Source: JAWXBM01 sp034440115 | GTDB taxonomy: Bacteria; Pseudomonadota; Gammaproteobacteria; Xanthomonadales; SZUA-36 | Length of the DNA stretch: 64,000 nucleotides | Direction of reading: 5' to 3' | Assembly: GCA_034440115.1 (NCBI GenBank) | Contig: JAWXBM010000080.1 | Span: 1-64,000 of the forward strand | Part shown: positions 9,241 through 17,515 of the stretch, piece by piece | How positions within the stretch are numbered: position 1 is the stretch's first letter | Layout of the letters: every line of letters begins with the position of its first letter | Notes under the pieces: model-generated | What the model was told of the DNA's origin: nothing | What the model saw: only the letters and a program-made list of their open reading frames with translations | The model's database searches: none | Made by a program: the position numbers and the translations under genes

Positions 9241-9288
9241 GCGGTTCATGATGCGGTTCATGATGCGGTTTGGGAAGCGGTTTACCAG
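9241..9288 (-). repeat. 12-bp tandem repeats at the oleA/oleB junction
   Basis: On the plus strand four consecutive 12-mers read gcggttcatgat, gcggttcatgat, gcggtttgggaa and gcggtttaccag. The oleA stop codon (minus-strand TAA, 9282-9284) lies in the last unit. On the coding strand the two identical units each hold an ATG (CCGCATCATGAA) that is out of frame with oleB and runs into TAA after at most ten codons. Confidence 0.9.
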
Positions 9289-10298
9289 ACGATCTCTGCC
9301 ATGGAACAGTTCAGGCCAGAGCCAATACCCAGCAGAGCCACGCGATCTCCACGCCGCACTTTGCCCAGTTCCTTGAGCTTCGACAATACGATGGGAACCG
9401 AGGCAGGGCCTACATTGCCCATATCCTGATAGATGGTGTGTACTTTTTTCAGATCCAGTCCCAGCATGCTCACCAGCGATTCGGTATGTACCCGGCTGAC
9501 CTGGTGGATCACAAACTGGTCCAATTCGGAAACCACCCAGCCCAGTGCGATCTTGGCTACAGAAAATGTTGTTGCTGCGAGTTTCAGACCTTCGGTCAAA
9601 AGCGTACGCGTATCAGTAACCATGCGGTCCATTTGGCCGTGGCACAAACGATTGAATTGGGTGGCAGAACGCGACACGCTGCCCAAATAGCGGTGACCAT
9701 CGGGAGCCAGCTCCTGCCTGGCCATCAACATTGCCGCTGCACCGGAGCCCAACGTCAGCGAGGCAAATTCAGCGCGGAAGTCTTTTTCCTCAATAGCCGG
9801 ATCCAGCATGCGCTCTATGGTGGCTTCGGTAATGGGTCCGCTGTTTTCGCCATCAACAATCAATGCATAATCAATTTCTTCACGCTCGATCATGCGGGCA
9901 GCGATGTCCATGCCGTTCATGAATGCCAGGCAGGCATTGCCCACATCGAAATTAATGCAGTTTTCACCCAAACCGAGATTGCCGTGCACGATGCAAGCGG
10001 TAGAGGGCTCCAGATAATCACGACAGACGGATGTATTGATGATTACTCCGATCTGGCCGCGATCTATGCCCGATTCGGCAATCACTTTCTCGGCGGCCTG
10101 GGTGGCTGCATCAGATGGATTGGTATCTTTGGGCCAGAAACGGCGCTCGACTATTCCAGATAACTCTTCCAGCAAATCTGCCCGTATACCCAGCCGCTGC
10201 AGGGTAGGCGCCAGTCTCTGGGAAATTTCGCGCGAACTAACGCGTACGGGTGGATCGACTGAAACCACCCCCTGGATCACGACATTCTTGAAATTCAT
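9282..10298 (-). CDS. oleA: OleA, thiolase-fold acyl-CoA condensing enzyme
   Basis: Protein of 338 residues from the ATG at 10298 (MNFKNVVIQG); a longer frame to 10403 has no support. It is a FabH-like thiolase-superfamily enzyme that joins two long acyl-CoAs head to head, giving a 2-alkyl-3-keto acid. Visible catalytic features are Cys123 in DVGNACLAF, Glu97 in RDYLEPSTA (the OleA-specific glutamate) and His in FVIHQVS, plus NVGPASVP near the end. First gene of oleABCD, transcribed away from the phosphopantetheinyl transferase gene. The Shine-Dalgarno upstream of 10298 is poor. Its product commits acyl-CoAs to very long internal olefins, which modify membranes in bacteria that have the pathway. 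Confidence 0.92.
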   Translation of the reverse strand: MNFKNVVIQGVVSVDPPVRVSSREISQRLAPTLQRLGIRADLLEELSGIVERRFWPKDTNPSDAATQAAEKVIAESGIDRGQIGVIINTSVCRDYLEPSTACIVHGNLGLGENCINFDVGNACLAFMNGMDIAARMIEREEIDYALIVDGENSGPITEATIERMLDPAIEEKDFRAEFASLTLGSGAAAMLMARQELAPDGHRYLGSVSRSATQFNRLCHGQMDRMVTDTRTLLTEGLKLAATTFSVAKIALGWVVSELDQFVIHQVSRVHTESLVSMLGLDLKKVHTIYQDMGNVGPASVPIVLSKLKELGKVRRGDRVALLGIGSGLNCSMAEIVW

Positions 10299-10524
10299 TG
10301 GGATTATTCTGAAAAAAGTCTTGCCTAAGTTATAGGTGCTGGCCCCCCCAATCAAGGGTAGAGGCGAAAATAATCCACAGACGCGCCTTGAGAACCGTTT
10401 CATTCCTGCACAGGCATGGGCTAGACTGCCTGAATTGTTCGATTCTGCGAGTATTGAGGAATCTCTGATTTATTCAGAGCTTACTTAACCAAACACATTA
10501 GGCCGGGGATTTTAGGGATTCAAA

Positions 10525-11295
10525 TTGTCAGGGCAGAACGATCAAGCATTCTGGATTCAACCCGGGGCTTTCAAGTCACGCTATATACCTTTACCCGCAG
10601 TAGAACTGCCGGGTTCAGACGAAGTACACCTGTGGTATCTGGATCTGGGCAAACTGGCGCTGACACTCAGCCAGGCCTTCAGCGAGGACAGGATTACTCC
10701 GCCGTTAAAACTGAGCCCCGCTCAACTGCGCTTTGCCCGGCGTTTTTATCTGCGCCTGTTATTAGGCGCATACCTGGGTTTGCCTGGTAAAGATGTGATC
10801 CTGCAACGCAGTGTGCGCGGCAAGCCGAGGCTGGACAGATCAGTACATTCCAGCCCTTTGCAGTTTTCCATGGCCAAAAGCGATGATCGTGTGCTGGTTG
10901 GTATAAGCCGTGAGATCCCAGTTGGTGTGGACCTCGAACCCGGCAGTCGTTCCACACGAAACAGTTTGCGCCTGGCCCAACGCTATTTCAGCGCGGCAGA
11001 GGCCAAGGCACTGCAGCAATTGCCCGAAGCGCAGCAGAAGGCTGCTTTTCTTCGAGCCTGGGCGTGCAAGGAAGCAGTGGTTAAGGCCTATGGTGAGGGC
11101 ATAGCTAACCAGTTGTGCCGCTTTACGGTGGAGATCCAGCCCAAGCTACCCCCTGCAATGCTGGATTTTGACGGTACCGGCAGCGCTGACTGGTCTTTGG
11201 CCGTATTGCGGCCGGATGAACACTACATAGCTGCTATCGCCGTGCACCAGGCCCACCTGACTCCGCATTGCTTTCAACTGCAAGCAGTCGCATGA
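10525..11295 (+). CDS. 4'-phosphopantetheinyl transferase, Sfp type
   Basis: Protein of 256 residues starting at a TTG. It transfers the phosphopantetheine arm of CoA to carrier proteins. The two diagnostic motifs are present: VGVDLEPG (about residue 133) and RAWACKEAVVKAYG (about 180), with Asp and Glu as magnesium ligands, in the two-fold Sfp fold. It is divergent from oleA across about 230 bp and overlaps the next gene by 4 bp (ATGA). OleA uses acyl-CoA and needs no carrier protein, so the closeness to ole genes does not show a shared pathway. It may serve as the general acyl-carrier-protein transferase of this organism or act on an unlinked synthase. Confidence 0.88.
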   Translation: MSGQNDQAFWIQPGAFKSRYIPLPAVELPGSDEVHLWYLDLGKLALTLSQAFSEDRITPPLKLSPAQLRFARRFYLRLLLGAYLGLPGKDVILQRSVRGKPRLDRSVHSSPLQFSMAKSDDRVLVGISREIPVGVDLEPGSRSTRNSLRLAQRYFSAAEAKALQQLPEAQQKAAFLRAWACKEAVVKAYGEGIANQLCRFTVEIQPKLPPAMLDFDGTGSADWSLAVLRPDEHYIAAIAVHQAHLTPHCFQLQAVA

Positions 11296-13154
11296 AATCA
11301 CACCATCCTGGGTCGATCCAGGTGAACAGGGGCGCAGCTAGTCCTTTGTTTTGCTGGCCAATTCCTCTGGCGCGCCTGTTATACCTTGTTGTGCTTTGTG
11401 TGCTGGCCAGTGCCTGCAGCCTGTCGCCTGCGCGTATGCAACAAGTTGATGCGCACGTTGCCAGTGTCAGACAACAATCCCTGAGCTGTGCAGTTGATCG
11501 TCGCGATCGTTGCAGTGAGTTTTCACCGGTGCTGGAACTGGCCGCTGCAGACAGGCGCTCGGGCCGCCACCATTTGGTATTGCTGGAAACCGGCGTTGAT
11601 GCTTTGAAAATCCGTATCCACCTGATACGCGCTGCGCGTGACAGTATCGAGCTGCAAAATTTCATCCTGCGTGCAGATGATACTGGTGACCTGTTGTTGA
11701 ACGAGCTGCTGCAAGCAGCCCGCAGGGGCATCAAGGTGCGCTTGCTGCTTGATCAGATGTTTACCGAGGCTGATCTGGACTACCTGGTGCAGCTCACTCT
11801 GGCGCATACGAATTTTGAAATCAATTTTTACAACCCATCTTTTGATAAGGCCGATATGGCCAAGCATGATTGGGTCAGTGGATTTCTCTGCTGTTTCCGG
11901 CGCGTTAACCAACGTATGCACAACAAGCTGCTGGTAGTCGATGGTTTGGTGGGAGTGATTGGTGGGCGCAATATCGCTGATCGATATTTTGACTTTGATA
12001 CCTCTTATAACTTCAAAGACAGGGATATTGCGGTTTACGGCGCTGCCGTAACCGATATGGTGGCATCGTTCGAGCAATTCTGGAGCAGCCCCAAGTCGGT
12101 GGCCGTGCAGCATCTGCGCGATATAGCCAAACGCCTATTAAAAGCCGAACCAGTGTCCGTGGAAAACTTTGTTCCGCAACCCCGCCTGCTGCCTTTACTG
12201 GCTCAGGTTGAGGATGCAGCTCACATACGCGAGCGCTTTGTTACGCCAGCTTTTGCAGTCAGCCGGCTGGAGTATTTTTCTGATTTGCCACGCAAGCGTG
12301 CCTTTCCGGAAGATGCACCCAAGCGTGATATCACGGCTGAGCTGAACCGGGTTCTGAGTTCCGCTGAACATTCGGTGGTCATTCAGTCGCCCTATATGGT
12401 CCTGTCGCGCAAGGCGCGTAAGCTGTTTGCTGGATTGCGCAAGCGTAATTCTGACATTGAGCTGATATTTTCCACCAACTCTTTGGCGTCCACCGATGGC
12501 GATACCGTTTACGGCCACACCCATAAGAGAAAAAAGCGCTACGTCAAAAAGCTCGGCTTTCATATGTATCAATTCAAGCCCTTTCCAGCGGATGCTCCGG
12601 AGTTCTTCCCGCGCTGGCCGGAACTGATCGCTGAGAAGAAGGCTGGTATCAAGAGCCAATCCTATGTGTCCGGAGATGGCTCGACTATTGAAATGGCGGC
12701 ACCCCGGGTTGGATTACATTCCAAGTCATTCGTGGTGGATGGTGAAATTGCCATGGTGGGTTCACACAATTTCGATCCGCGTTCAGAAGACTTCAATACT
12801 GAAAACGGCCTGATCGTTTGGGATAAAGCTTTTGCGCAGGCTCTGGAAAAATTGATACGCCGTGATATCGAGCCGCAGAACAGCTGGGTGGTGGCGATGT
12901 TGCCAGACAAACGTGAGCCTGTGGCTGCAGACCTTCCGGTCAATCTGAGCTCCAGGGATTCGACCATGTTTGCCAAGGGGCCCACTTCGGTATATGAACT
13001 GATTCCCGGCAAACAAGCGGTAGCACCCGGTTCAGCGGATTTTTATCTGAATTACTATCCTATCGGCAGTTTTCCGGAAGTGGTGCGCACACGGCGGCAG
13101 TATCTGGTGCTGTTTCTCGGTTCGATGTTTGGGTTTCTTGAACCCATCCTCTAA
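11292..13154 (+). CDS. Phospholipase D/cardiolipin synthase-like lipoprotein
   Basis: Protein of about 620 residues from the ATG at 11292, coupled to the upstream stop. Near the N-terminus the hydrophobic run VVLCVLASAC ends in a lipobox, so it is likely a lipoprotein. It contains two HKD phosphodiesterase motifs: HNKLLVVDG (about residue 210) followed by GGRN, and LHSKSFVVDG (about 475) followed by GSHNFDPRSEDFNTENG, as in ClsC-type cardiolipin synthases. It would transfer phosphatidyl groups between lipids, for example PE plus PG to cardiolipin. Neighbouring ole genes also act on membrane lipids. A tract of 7-bp repeats starts 3 bp after its stop. Confidence 0.85.
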   Translation: MKSHHPGSIQVNRGAASPLFCWPIPLARLLYLVVLCVLASACSLSPARMQQVDAHVASVRQQSLSCAVDRRDRCSEFSPVLELAAADRRSGRHHLVLLETGVDALKIRIHLIRAARDSIELQNFILRADDTGDLLLNELLQAARRGIKVRLLLDQMFTEADLDYLVQLTLAHTNFEINFYNPSFDKADMAKHDWVSGFLCCFRRVNQRMHNKLLVVDGLVGVIGGRNIADRYFDFDTSYNFKDRDIAVYGAAVTDMVASFEQFWSSPKSVAVQHLRDIAKRLLKAEPVSVENFVPQPRLLPLLAQVEDAAHIRERFVTPAFAVSRLEYFSDLPRKRAFPEDAPKRDITAELNRVLSSAEHSVVIQSPYMVLSRKARKLFAGLRKRNSDIELIFSTNSLASTDGDTVYGHTHKRKKRYVKKLGFHMYQFKPFPADAPEFFPRWPELIAEKKAGIKSQSYVSGDGSTIEMAAPRVGLHSKSFVVDGEIAMVGSHNFDPRSEDFNTENGLIVWDKAFAQALEKLIRRDIEPQNSWVVAMLPDKREPVAADLPVNLSSRDSTMFAKGPTSVYELIPGKQAVAPGSADFYLNYYPIGSFPEVVRTRRQYLVLFLGSMFGFLEPIL

Positions 13155-13157
13155 TAA

Positions 13158-13211
13158 TTGATTATTGATTATTGATTATTGATTATTGATTATTGATTAT
13201 TGATTATTGAT
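13158..13211 (+). repeat. 7-bp tandem repeat, TTGATTA x 7.7
   Basis: Seven perfect copies of TTGATTA followed by TTGAT fill the space just after the phospholipase D gene stop (13152-13154) and end about 67 bp before the ATG of the next gene. It is AT-rich, perfect, and in a likely 5' region, so copy number may vary by slippage and change promoter spacing. Confidence 0.95.
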
Positions 13212-13278
13212 GCTTGATGCAAGACAAGACCAATTTGGCGTTAGCGGGTAAGATTCAAGTGAGTCAACCCAGAGGCAA

Positions 13279-13932
13279 ATGTGCATGTTGAAGCCGCATA
13301 AGGACAGTATTGAAGCCTTGTTCCCCGCCATTCTGCAGCAGCGGGAATACGGCGACGGCCCCATAAACGACCAACTGTTCGCCTTGGTCAAGAAGCTACA
13401 GGCTGATCCGGCTATCCACAACAAGGTCAGTGTGGACAGCATTACGACAGTGGGCGGTTACCAGCCCGATGTGGTGTTGCATGAGCATTTTGAGCTTGAT
13501 GGGGTGTGGAATACGTTTCTCGAGTCCATCGTTGAGCCCTCGGTGGCAGCTTATATGGCTGGGCACCAGAAAATGGTGGGCTGGCCTTTGACGGGAAGCA
13601 CCTGGAATATCAAGGCCAGTTGGGCAGTACTTTACCCGGCGGCTGCTTATCAGGCACCGCACTTACACCGGGATATTTCCTGCGTGGTGACTTACTACGC
13701 CCGGGTTCCAGTAAGGCCGCGGCCAGAAGGTGGAATTGGCTTTATCAATCCGCACCTGGAGTCAACTTTCCCGGTGAAGAAAAATTGGCCCTATGACCGG
13801 CATTACTTTCCCATGATTGGCACTTGCCTGATTTTTCCGGGCTGGTTACAGCATTTTGCACACCCGCATTTTTCCAACGATGAAGAGCGCCTGATGTTTT
13901 CATTGGACATCGTATTCGACCCACCAGGCTGA
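13279..13932 (+). CDS. Putative 2OG-Fe(II) oxygenase family protein
   Basis: Protein of 217 residues (ATG at 13279 or 13285). The double-stranded beta-helix features of iron/2-oxoglutarate oxygenases are visible: an HxD pair in HLHRDIS (about residues 128-132), a distal His in WLQHFAHPH (about 194), and an Arg in EERLMFSLDIVF for 2-oxoglutarate. It resembles the small family with the signature NIKASWAVLYPAAAYQ…HxHRD, of unknown substrate. It converges on a sulfotransferase-like gene with two REP palindromes between them. In marine and soil gammaproteobacteria such oxygenases often sit beside TPR or sulfotransferase-like proteins, but the reaction is not known. Confidence 0.75.
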   Translation: MCMLKPHKDSIEALFPAILQQREYGDGPINDQLFALVKKLQADPAIHNKVSVDSITTVGGYQPDVVLHEHFELDGVWNTFLESIVEPSVAAYMAGHQKMVGWPLTGSTWNIKASWAVLYPAAAYQAPHLHRDISCVVTYYARVPVRPRPEGGIGFINPHLESTFPVKKNWPYDRHYFPMIGTCLIFPGWLQHFAHPHFSNDEERLMFSLDIVFDPPG

Positions 13933-13937
13933 TTGCT

Positions 13938-13996
13938 TGTAGGAGCGCGCTCTGCGCGCGATTGGGTGTATGGTCGGCCGCAGAGCGGCCTCTTAC
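13938..13996. repeat. Paired REP palindromes
   Basis: Two facing elements: 13938-13963 (tgtaggagcgcgc…gcgcgcgatt) and 13972-13996 (gtcggccgc…gcggcctcttaca). Each has the GTAGGAG(C) head and a GC-rich palindrome typical of REP sequences mobilised by RAYT transposases. The conserved end of the second provides the TAA stop of the sulfotransferase-like gene (13993-13995). The hairpins may also terminate the two convergent transcripts. Confidence 0.85.
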
Positions 13997-15063
13997 AGAA
14001 AACCCTCACAAGCCTGAAATGCCGGATACTGCCGAATCAAATCTTTGGACCAATCCAGCCCCGCCCGAATATCGGCCGCTCGTTGCATGCGCCCACGCAT
14101 TAAAGTTTTGCTGCGATTGAAAGCGGAGTAGGGCTGGTCGGGCTGCTTTGAATAGCCGACCGAAATATTCGGCCATGCCTCAAGGATTTCCGCGCTGGAT
14201 TCAGCCAGGCTGAAGAATTCGATCAGATGCTCGAGGCTGGTTGCAGGATCAGCGAGGAAGTTTTCAAAGTCCAGCAACAAGCAACGATCCGGGTGCTGAT
14301 CCCGCGCCTGCAGCAGCCGCGTCATGCTGGTTAACCAGGCCAATATGGCCAGTTGAGCTTCGGTGAATTCTTCACCTTCTGCCGGATTCAGTGGATTGCC
14401 CGTCAAGCTGCGCCATTCATCCAGCCGGGCCGCAGCATGACCCTGTAAGTCCAATGCGGGTGCTTGTTTGCCCAGCATTCCGGCCAGGTAACTTTCCAGT
14501 GGCAGGTAGAGCAACAGTGATTTCGATTGTGGTGCCAGCTCCATCAAGGGCTTAATCAAGGCATTGCAGGTACTGGTGGCCTTGATCATGCTGACCTGGC
14601 CGGGGTGAAACACCCGGCTGTGGGCTGCCAGGGCCAACTGCAGCGACTGGGACCACCATGATTGGTCGTGCTGATGGGCCAGGCCAGCCGCCAACTGGCG
14701 CAGGCTCAGCGGTTCTCTTAAGGGCAGGACGGCAGGGCTTGCGGCCAACGCCCGCGAGATCAAAGTCGAACCACAATGGCCGATGTGGAAAATAAAATGG
14801 GCCTGAGGAGGTTGCAGAGAATGGGGCTGATGGTCGATTAAGCCTTGCAGTTCAGATAGTGGCAAGGTGCAGATTTGAGCTGCGGTCTGCTGTGCGGCAG
14901 GAGCCAGGAGACGCTGATCCAGAAAACTGGCCGCACGGAAGTGCGCTTCAGACAGATATAGCCATTGGCTAGCCAGGAAGCGGGATTGGGAGTCGGGTTC
15001 CAGTGCATACAAATGCCAGGCGGCATCAGTCAGAATTTCCGCCGTCGATGTTGCGCTGTTCAT
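13993..15063 (-). CDS. Sulfotransferase-like P-loop protein
   Basis: Protein of 356 residues. A P-loop resembling the PAPS-binding site of sulfotransferases, HIGHCGSTLISRAL, lies near residue 95, and LLLDFENFLADP (about 265) is like the usual 'Y-E-D-L/F…P' block near the C-terminal third. It ends with a short acidic/aromatic tail. No signal peptide. It would move a sulfuryl group from PAPS to an unknown acceptor, if active; the 3'-phosphate-binding Arg/Ser motif is not obvious. Upstream there are four 15-bp tandem repeats, then ubiB on the same strand. Its stop codon is contributed by a REP element. Confidence 0.65.
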   Translation of the reverse strand: MNSATSTAEILTDAAWHLYALEPDSQSRFLASQWLYLSEAHFRAASFLDQRLLAPAAQQTAAQICTLPLSELQGLIDHQPHSLQPPQAHFIFHIGHCGSTLISRALAASPAVLPLREPLSLRQLAAGLAHQHDQSWWSQSLQLALAAHSRVFHPGQVSMIKATSTCNALIKPLMELAPQSKSLLLYLPLESYLAGMLGKQAPALDLQGHAAARLDEWRSLTGNPLNPAEGEEFTEAQLAILAWLTSMTRLLQARDQHPDRCLLLDFENFLADPATSLEHLIEFFSLAESSAEILEAWPNISVGYSKQPDQPYSAFNRSKTLMRGRMQRAADIRAGLDWSKDLIRQYPAFQACEGFL

Positions 15064-15072
15064 TCTGCCTTG

Positions 15073-15132
15073 CTCAATGTCGATCCGCTCAAAGTTGACC
15101 TGCTCAAAGTTGACCTGCTCAAAGTTGACCTT
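15073..15132 (-). repeat. 15-bp tandem repeats between ubiB and the sulfotransferase-like gene
   Basis: Plus-strand units ctcaatgtcgatccg, ctcaaagttgacctg, ctcaaagttgacctg and ctcaaagttgacctt follow each other without spacer. They begin 10 bp upstream of the ATG at 15063 and end 16 bp from the ubiB stop, thus filling the short intergenic space. On the coding strand each unit carries GAGCAGG, which resembles a ribosome site. Confidence 0.92.
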
Positions 15133-15147
15133 CTCAGGCCCTGCTTT

Positions 15148-16818
15148 TCAACTCTTACTGCTGAAGGCGCGTAACAATATCCACACGCCGGGTAGCAACG
15201 CGGCCATGCCCATGTGAAATGGCTCCAGCCAACGCGATGGCAGTTCATCCAGCCCCAGCAGCAATGCGCCGGTCAGCATCAGCGAAGCGCCCGTTACAAG
15301 GCGCAGTGTGCGGCGATGCGATACCGCAATTTCTTGCCGCAAGCTGGCCAGGTCGCTGGAGTCCAGCTTTGAAGTGAGGCGGCCGGTGGTGGCCTGTTGC
15401 AGATATTCGTGCAGCAAGCCGGGCATTTCCGGCGCCAGGCTGAGCCAGCCGGGCAGACGCTCACGCAGTTCTTTGGCGGTGGAATCGAGGCCGTGTTTCT
15501 CACGCATGATGGCCTCCAGTTCCGGTTTGGCAACTGCCAGTACATCCAGGGCCGGGTACAGGTCGCGGCCCAAGCCTTCGATATTCAGCAAGGTCTTCTG
15601 CAACATGATTAGTTGTGGCTGAATGTTCAGCTTAAAGCGATAGGCCACCTGAAACAGCTTCAGCATCAATTGCCCAAAGGAAATCTCATTCAGCGGGCGG
15701 GCGAAAGTGGGCTCGCCCACGGCGCGCACCGCTGCTTCCAGTTCATCCACGCGGGTATCGGGTGGCACCCAACCGGCATCGATGTGCAACTGCGCCACGC
15801 GAAAGTAATTGCGATTGAACAGCGCCAGGAAATTCTCTGAAATATAGTACAGGTCTTTGGGCGTGAGGCTGGCCACAATGCCAAAATCCAGCGCAATAAA
15901 GCTGGCGTCCTTGGGGTTGGTCACATCCACAAAAATGTTGCCGGGGTGCATATCGGCATGAAACAGGTTGTCGCGGAACACCTGGGTGTAAAACACTCGA
16001 ATGCCGCGCTTGGCCAAACGCTCCAGATCAACGCCCAGCTCCTTCAGTTTCTCAATGTCATTGACGGGAACGCCACGTATGCGCTCCAACACCAAAACCG
16101 GCTCGCGGCAGTAAGGCCAATAAATCTCAGGTACATACAGGTCTTTTGAGCCGGCGAAATTACTGCGCAACACCGAAGCGTTTGAAGCTTCGCGCATCAT
16201 ATCCAGCTCATCGAAAACGAAAGCTTCGAATTCGCGCACAAACTCTGGCGGCCTTACGCGGGCACCGCCCTCCATGTACTTTTCGGCCAGTTTGGCAATA
16301 GCCATCAACAGATCAATATCGCGCCTGAGCAAACGGCGTATGCCCGGCCGCACCACCTTGACCACCATTTCCCGACCGTCCGGCAAAGTGGCTGCATGTA
16401 CCTGGGCGATAGAGGCAGACGCCAGCGGTACGGGATCGAAATCAGTAAACAATTCTGCCAATGGCTTTTGCAGGGCTTTTTCAATGATGGCGATGGCCTG
16501 ATCACCGGGGAAGGGCGGTACCTGGTCCTGCAGCAGGGCCAGTTCATCAGCAATATCGGCAGGGATCAGGTCGCGGCGGGTAGAAACAATCTGGCCAAAT
16601 TTTACGTAGACCGGGCCCATGTCGGATAAAGCCAGGCGCAGTCGCTCGCCCCTGGGTTTGTCGGCCATGCCCTTCTTGATGGCCCAGGGTGCCAGTACCC
16701 GTAACAACTTCATGGGCCGATAGAGGTGGGTGGCTGCCAGCAGGTCATCCAGCCGGTAACGAGCCAGGATGGAACTGATGCGCAACAAACGTGCGAACTG
16801 CTGCAATCCGTGCATCAT
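15148..16818 (-). CDS. ubiB: UbiB, ubiquinone biosynthesis ATPase of the atypical kinase family
   Basis: Protein of 556 residues of the ABC1/ADCK/UbiB family, required for ubiquinone synthesis and thought to help the Ubi enzymes extract lipid precursors. Visible family features are KFGQIVSTR (KxGQ, about residue 73), the alanine-rich loop SASIAQVHAA, VVKVVRPG (ATP-binding Lys), HADMHPGNIF (catalytic loop) and DFG. Two C-terminal transmembrane segments (about 500-520 and 527-547) fit a membrane anchor. The start overlaps the ubiJ stop by 4 bp, so ubiE-ubiJ-ubiB form one operon in the usual order. Confidence 0.95.
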   Translation of the reverse strand: MMHGLQQFARLLRISSILARYRLDDLLAATHLYRPMKLLRVLAPWAIKKGMADKPRGERLRLALSDMGPVYVKFGQIVSTRRDLIPADIADELALLQDQVPPFPGDQAIAIIEKALQKPLAELFTDFDPVPLASASIAQVHAATLPDGREMVVKVVRPGIRRLLRRDIDLLMAIAKLAEKYMEGGARVRPPEFVREFEAFVFDELDMMREASNASVLRSNFAGSKDLYVPEIYWPYCREPVLVLERIRGVPVNDIEKLKELGVDLERLAKRGIRVFYTQVFRDNLFHADMHPGNIFVDVTNPKDASFIALDFGIVASLTPKDLYYISENFLALFNRNYFRVAQLHIDAGWVPPDTRVDELEAAVRAVGEPTFARPLNEISFGQLMLKLFQVAYRFKLNIQPQLIMLQKTLLNIEGLGRDLYPALDVLAVAKPELEAIMREKHGLDSTAKELRERLPGWLSLAPEMPGLLHEYLQQATTGRLTSKLDSSDLASLRQEIAVSHRRTLRLVTGASLMLTGALLLGLDELPSRWLEPFHMGMAALLPGVWILLRAFSSKS

Positions 16819-17513
16819 GATTTGCCGGCCTCGTCAGACTCGAGCTGTTTTTCAGCCAGGATACGCACGCGGGCTTCCAATCGATCCGTTGCATCACGCA
16901 GCCGGTCCACTTCATCGGCAAAACTGCTTTGTTCTTGCGGTTGCGCCAATGGGCTTTGTTCGCTGTGCAGGTATTCGGTAGCCATTTGCTGCAAATTGTC
17001 ACCGGTGCTTTTGAGGCCGGCAGCAAAACTTTTAAGCCCGGTAGCCAGTTGATGCCCCAGCACATCGCCAGTGTAGCGGGCCAGCCCAGCCTCCCAGTCT
17101 GGATCCAGCCTGGAGAATAATCGTTCTACGTCTCGCGCCAGCGTGGCATCGCCGGATATCTTCACCCGCGAACCGGGGCCGCCCCAACGCCCATCCTCAT
17201 TCGGTATAGCCATGGCGAACAGGGCGGGCATGCTGCCACTGATCAGAGTATCGGTTTGAGGAGTATCGACTTCGGGGCTGTCGGACTCGGTTGCAGTATC
17301 CAGCCTGACTTCTACCCGATAGGCAGTGAAGATAAAATCCAGCGTGATGGCCAGATCTTCCAGTTGCAATCGGACACGCCGCCCAGCCAGTTTGCTCAAG
17401 CGTTCGCCACTGTTCTGATCAGCTGCCAACAAGCGGTTAATGGCGGCCTCCATTGAGATGGCCAAAAGACCCGGTAAGGGAGTGCGGTAGTTTCGGATCG
17501 TGCTCTCAGTCAT
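16815..17513 (-). CDS. ubiJ: UbiJ, SCP2-domain ubiquinone accessory factor
   Basis: Protein of 232 residues with an N-terminal SCP2-like lipid-binding domain (about 15-130; SKLAGRRVRLQLEDL, GSRVKISGDATL) and a C-terminal coiled coil rich in Asp/Arg/Glu (FADEVDRLRDATDRLEARV, about 195-225). UbiJ holds hydrophobic ubiquinone intermediates in the soluble Ubi complex. It is 2 bp downstream of ubiE and overlaps ubiB, the conserved proteobacterial arrangement. The middle is a little longer than usual, with an acidic insert (TESDSPEVDTPQTD). Confidence 0.9.
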   Translation of the reverse strand: MTESTIRNYRTPLPGLLAISMEAAINRLLAADQNSGERLSKLAGRRVRLQLEDLAITLDFIFTAYRVEVRLDTATESDSPEVDTPQTDTLISGSMPALFAMAIPNEDGRWGGPGSRVKISGDATLARDVERLFSRLDPDWEAGLARYTGDVLGHQLATGLKSFAAGLKSTGDNLQQMATEYLHSEQSPLAQPQEQSSFADEVDRLRDATDRLEARVRILAEKQLESDEAGKS

Positions 17514-17515
17514 GA

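Noticed and set aside
9270..10163. 297-codon plus-strand frame across oleA
   Set aside because: Composition is His/Gln-rich as expected for an antisense frame; oleA is certain.
13158..13211. CRISPR-like array
   Set aside because: Contiguous 7-bp units without spacers; the same holds for every other tandem array in the window.
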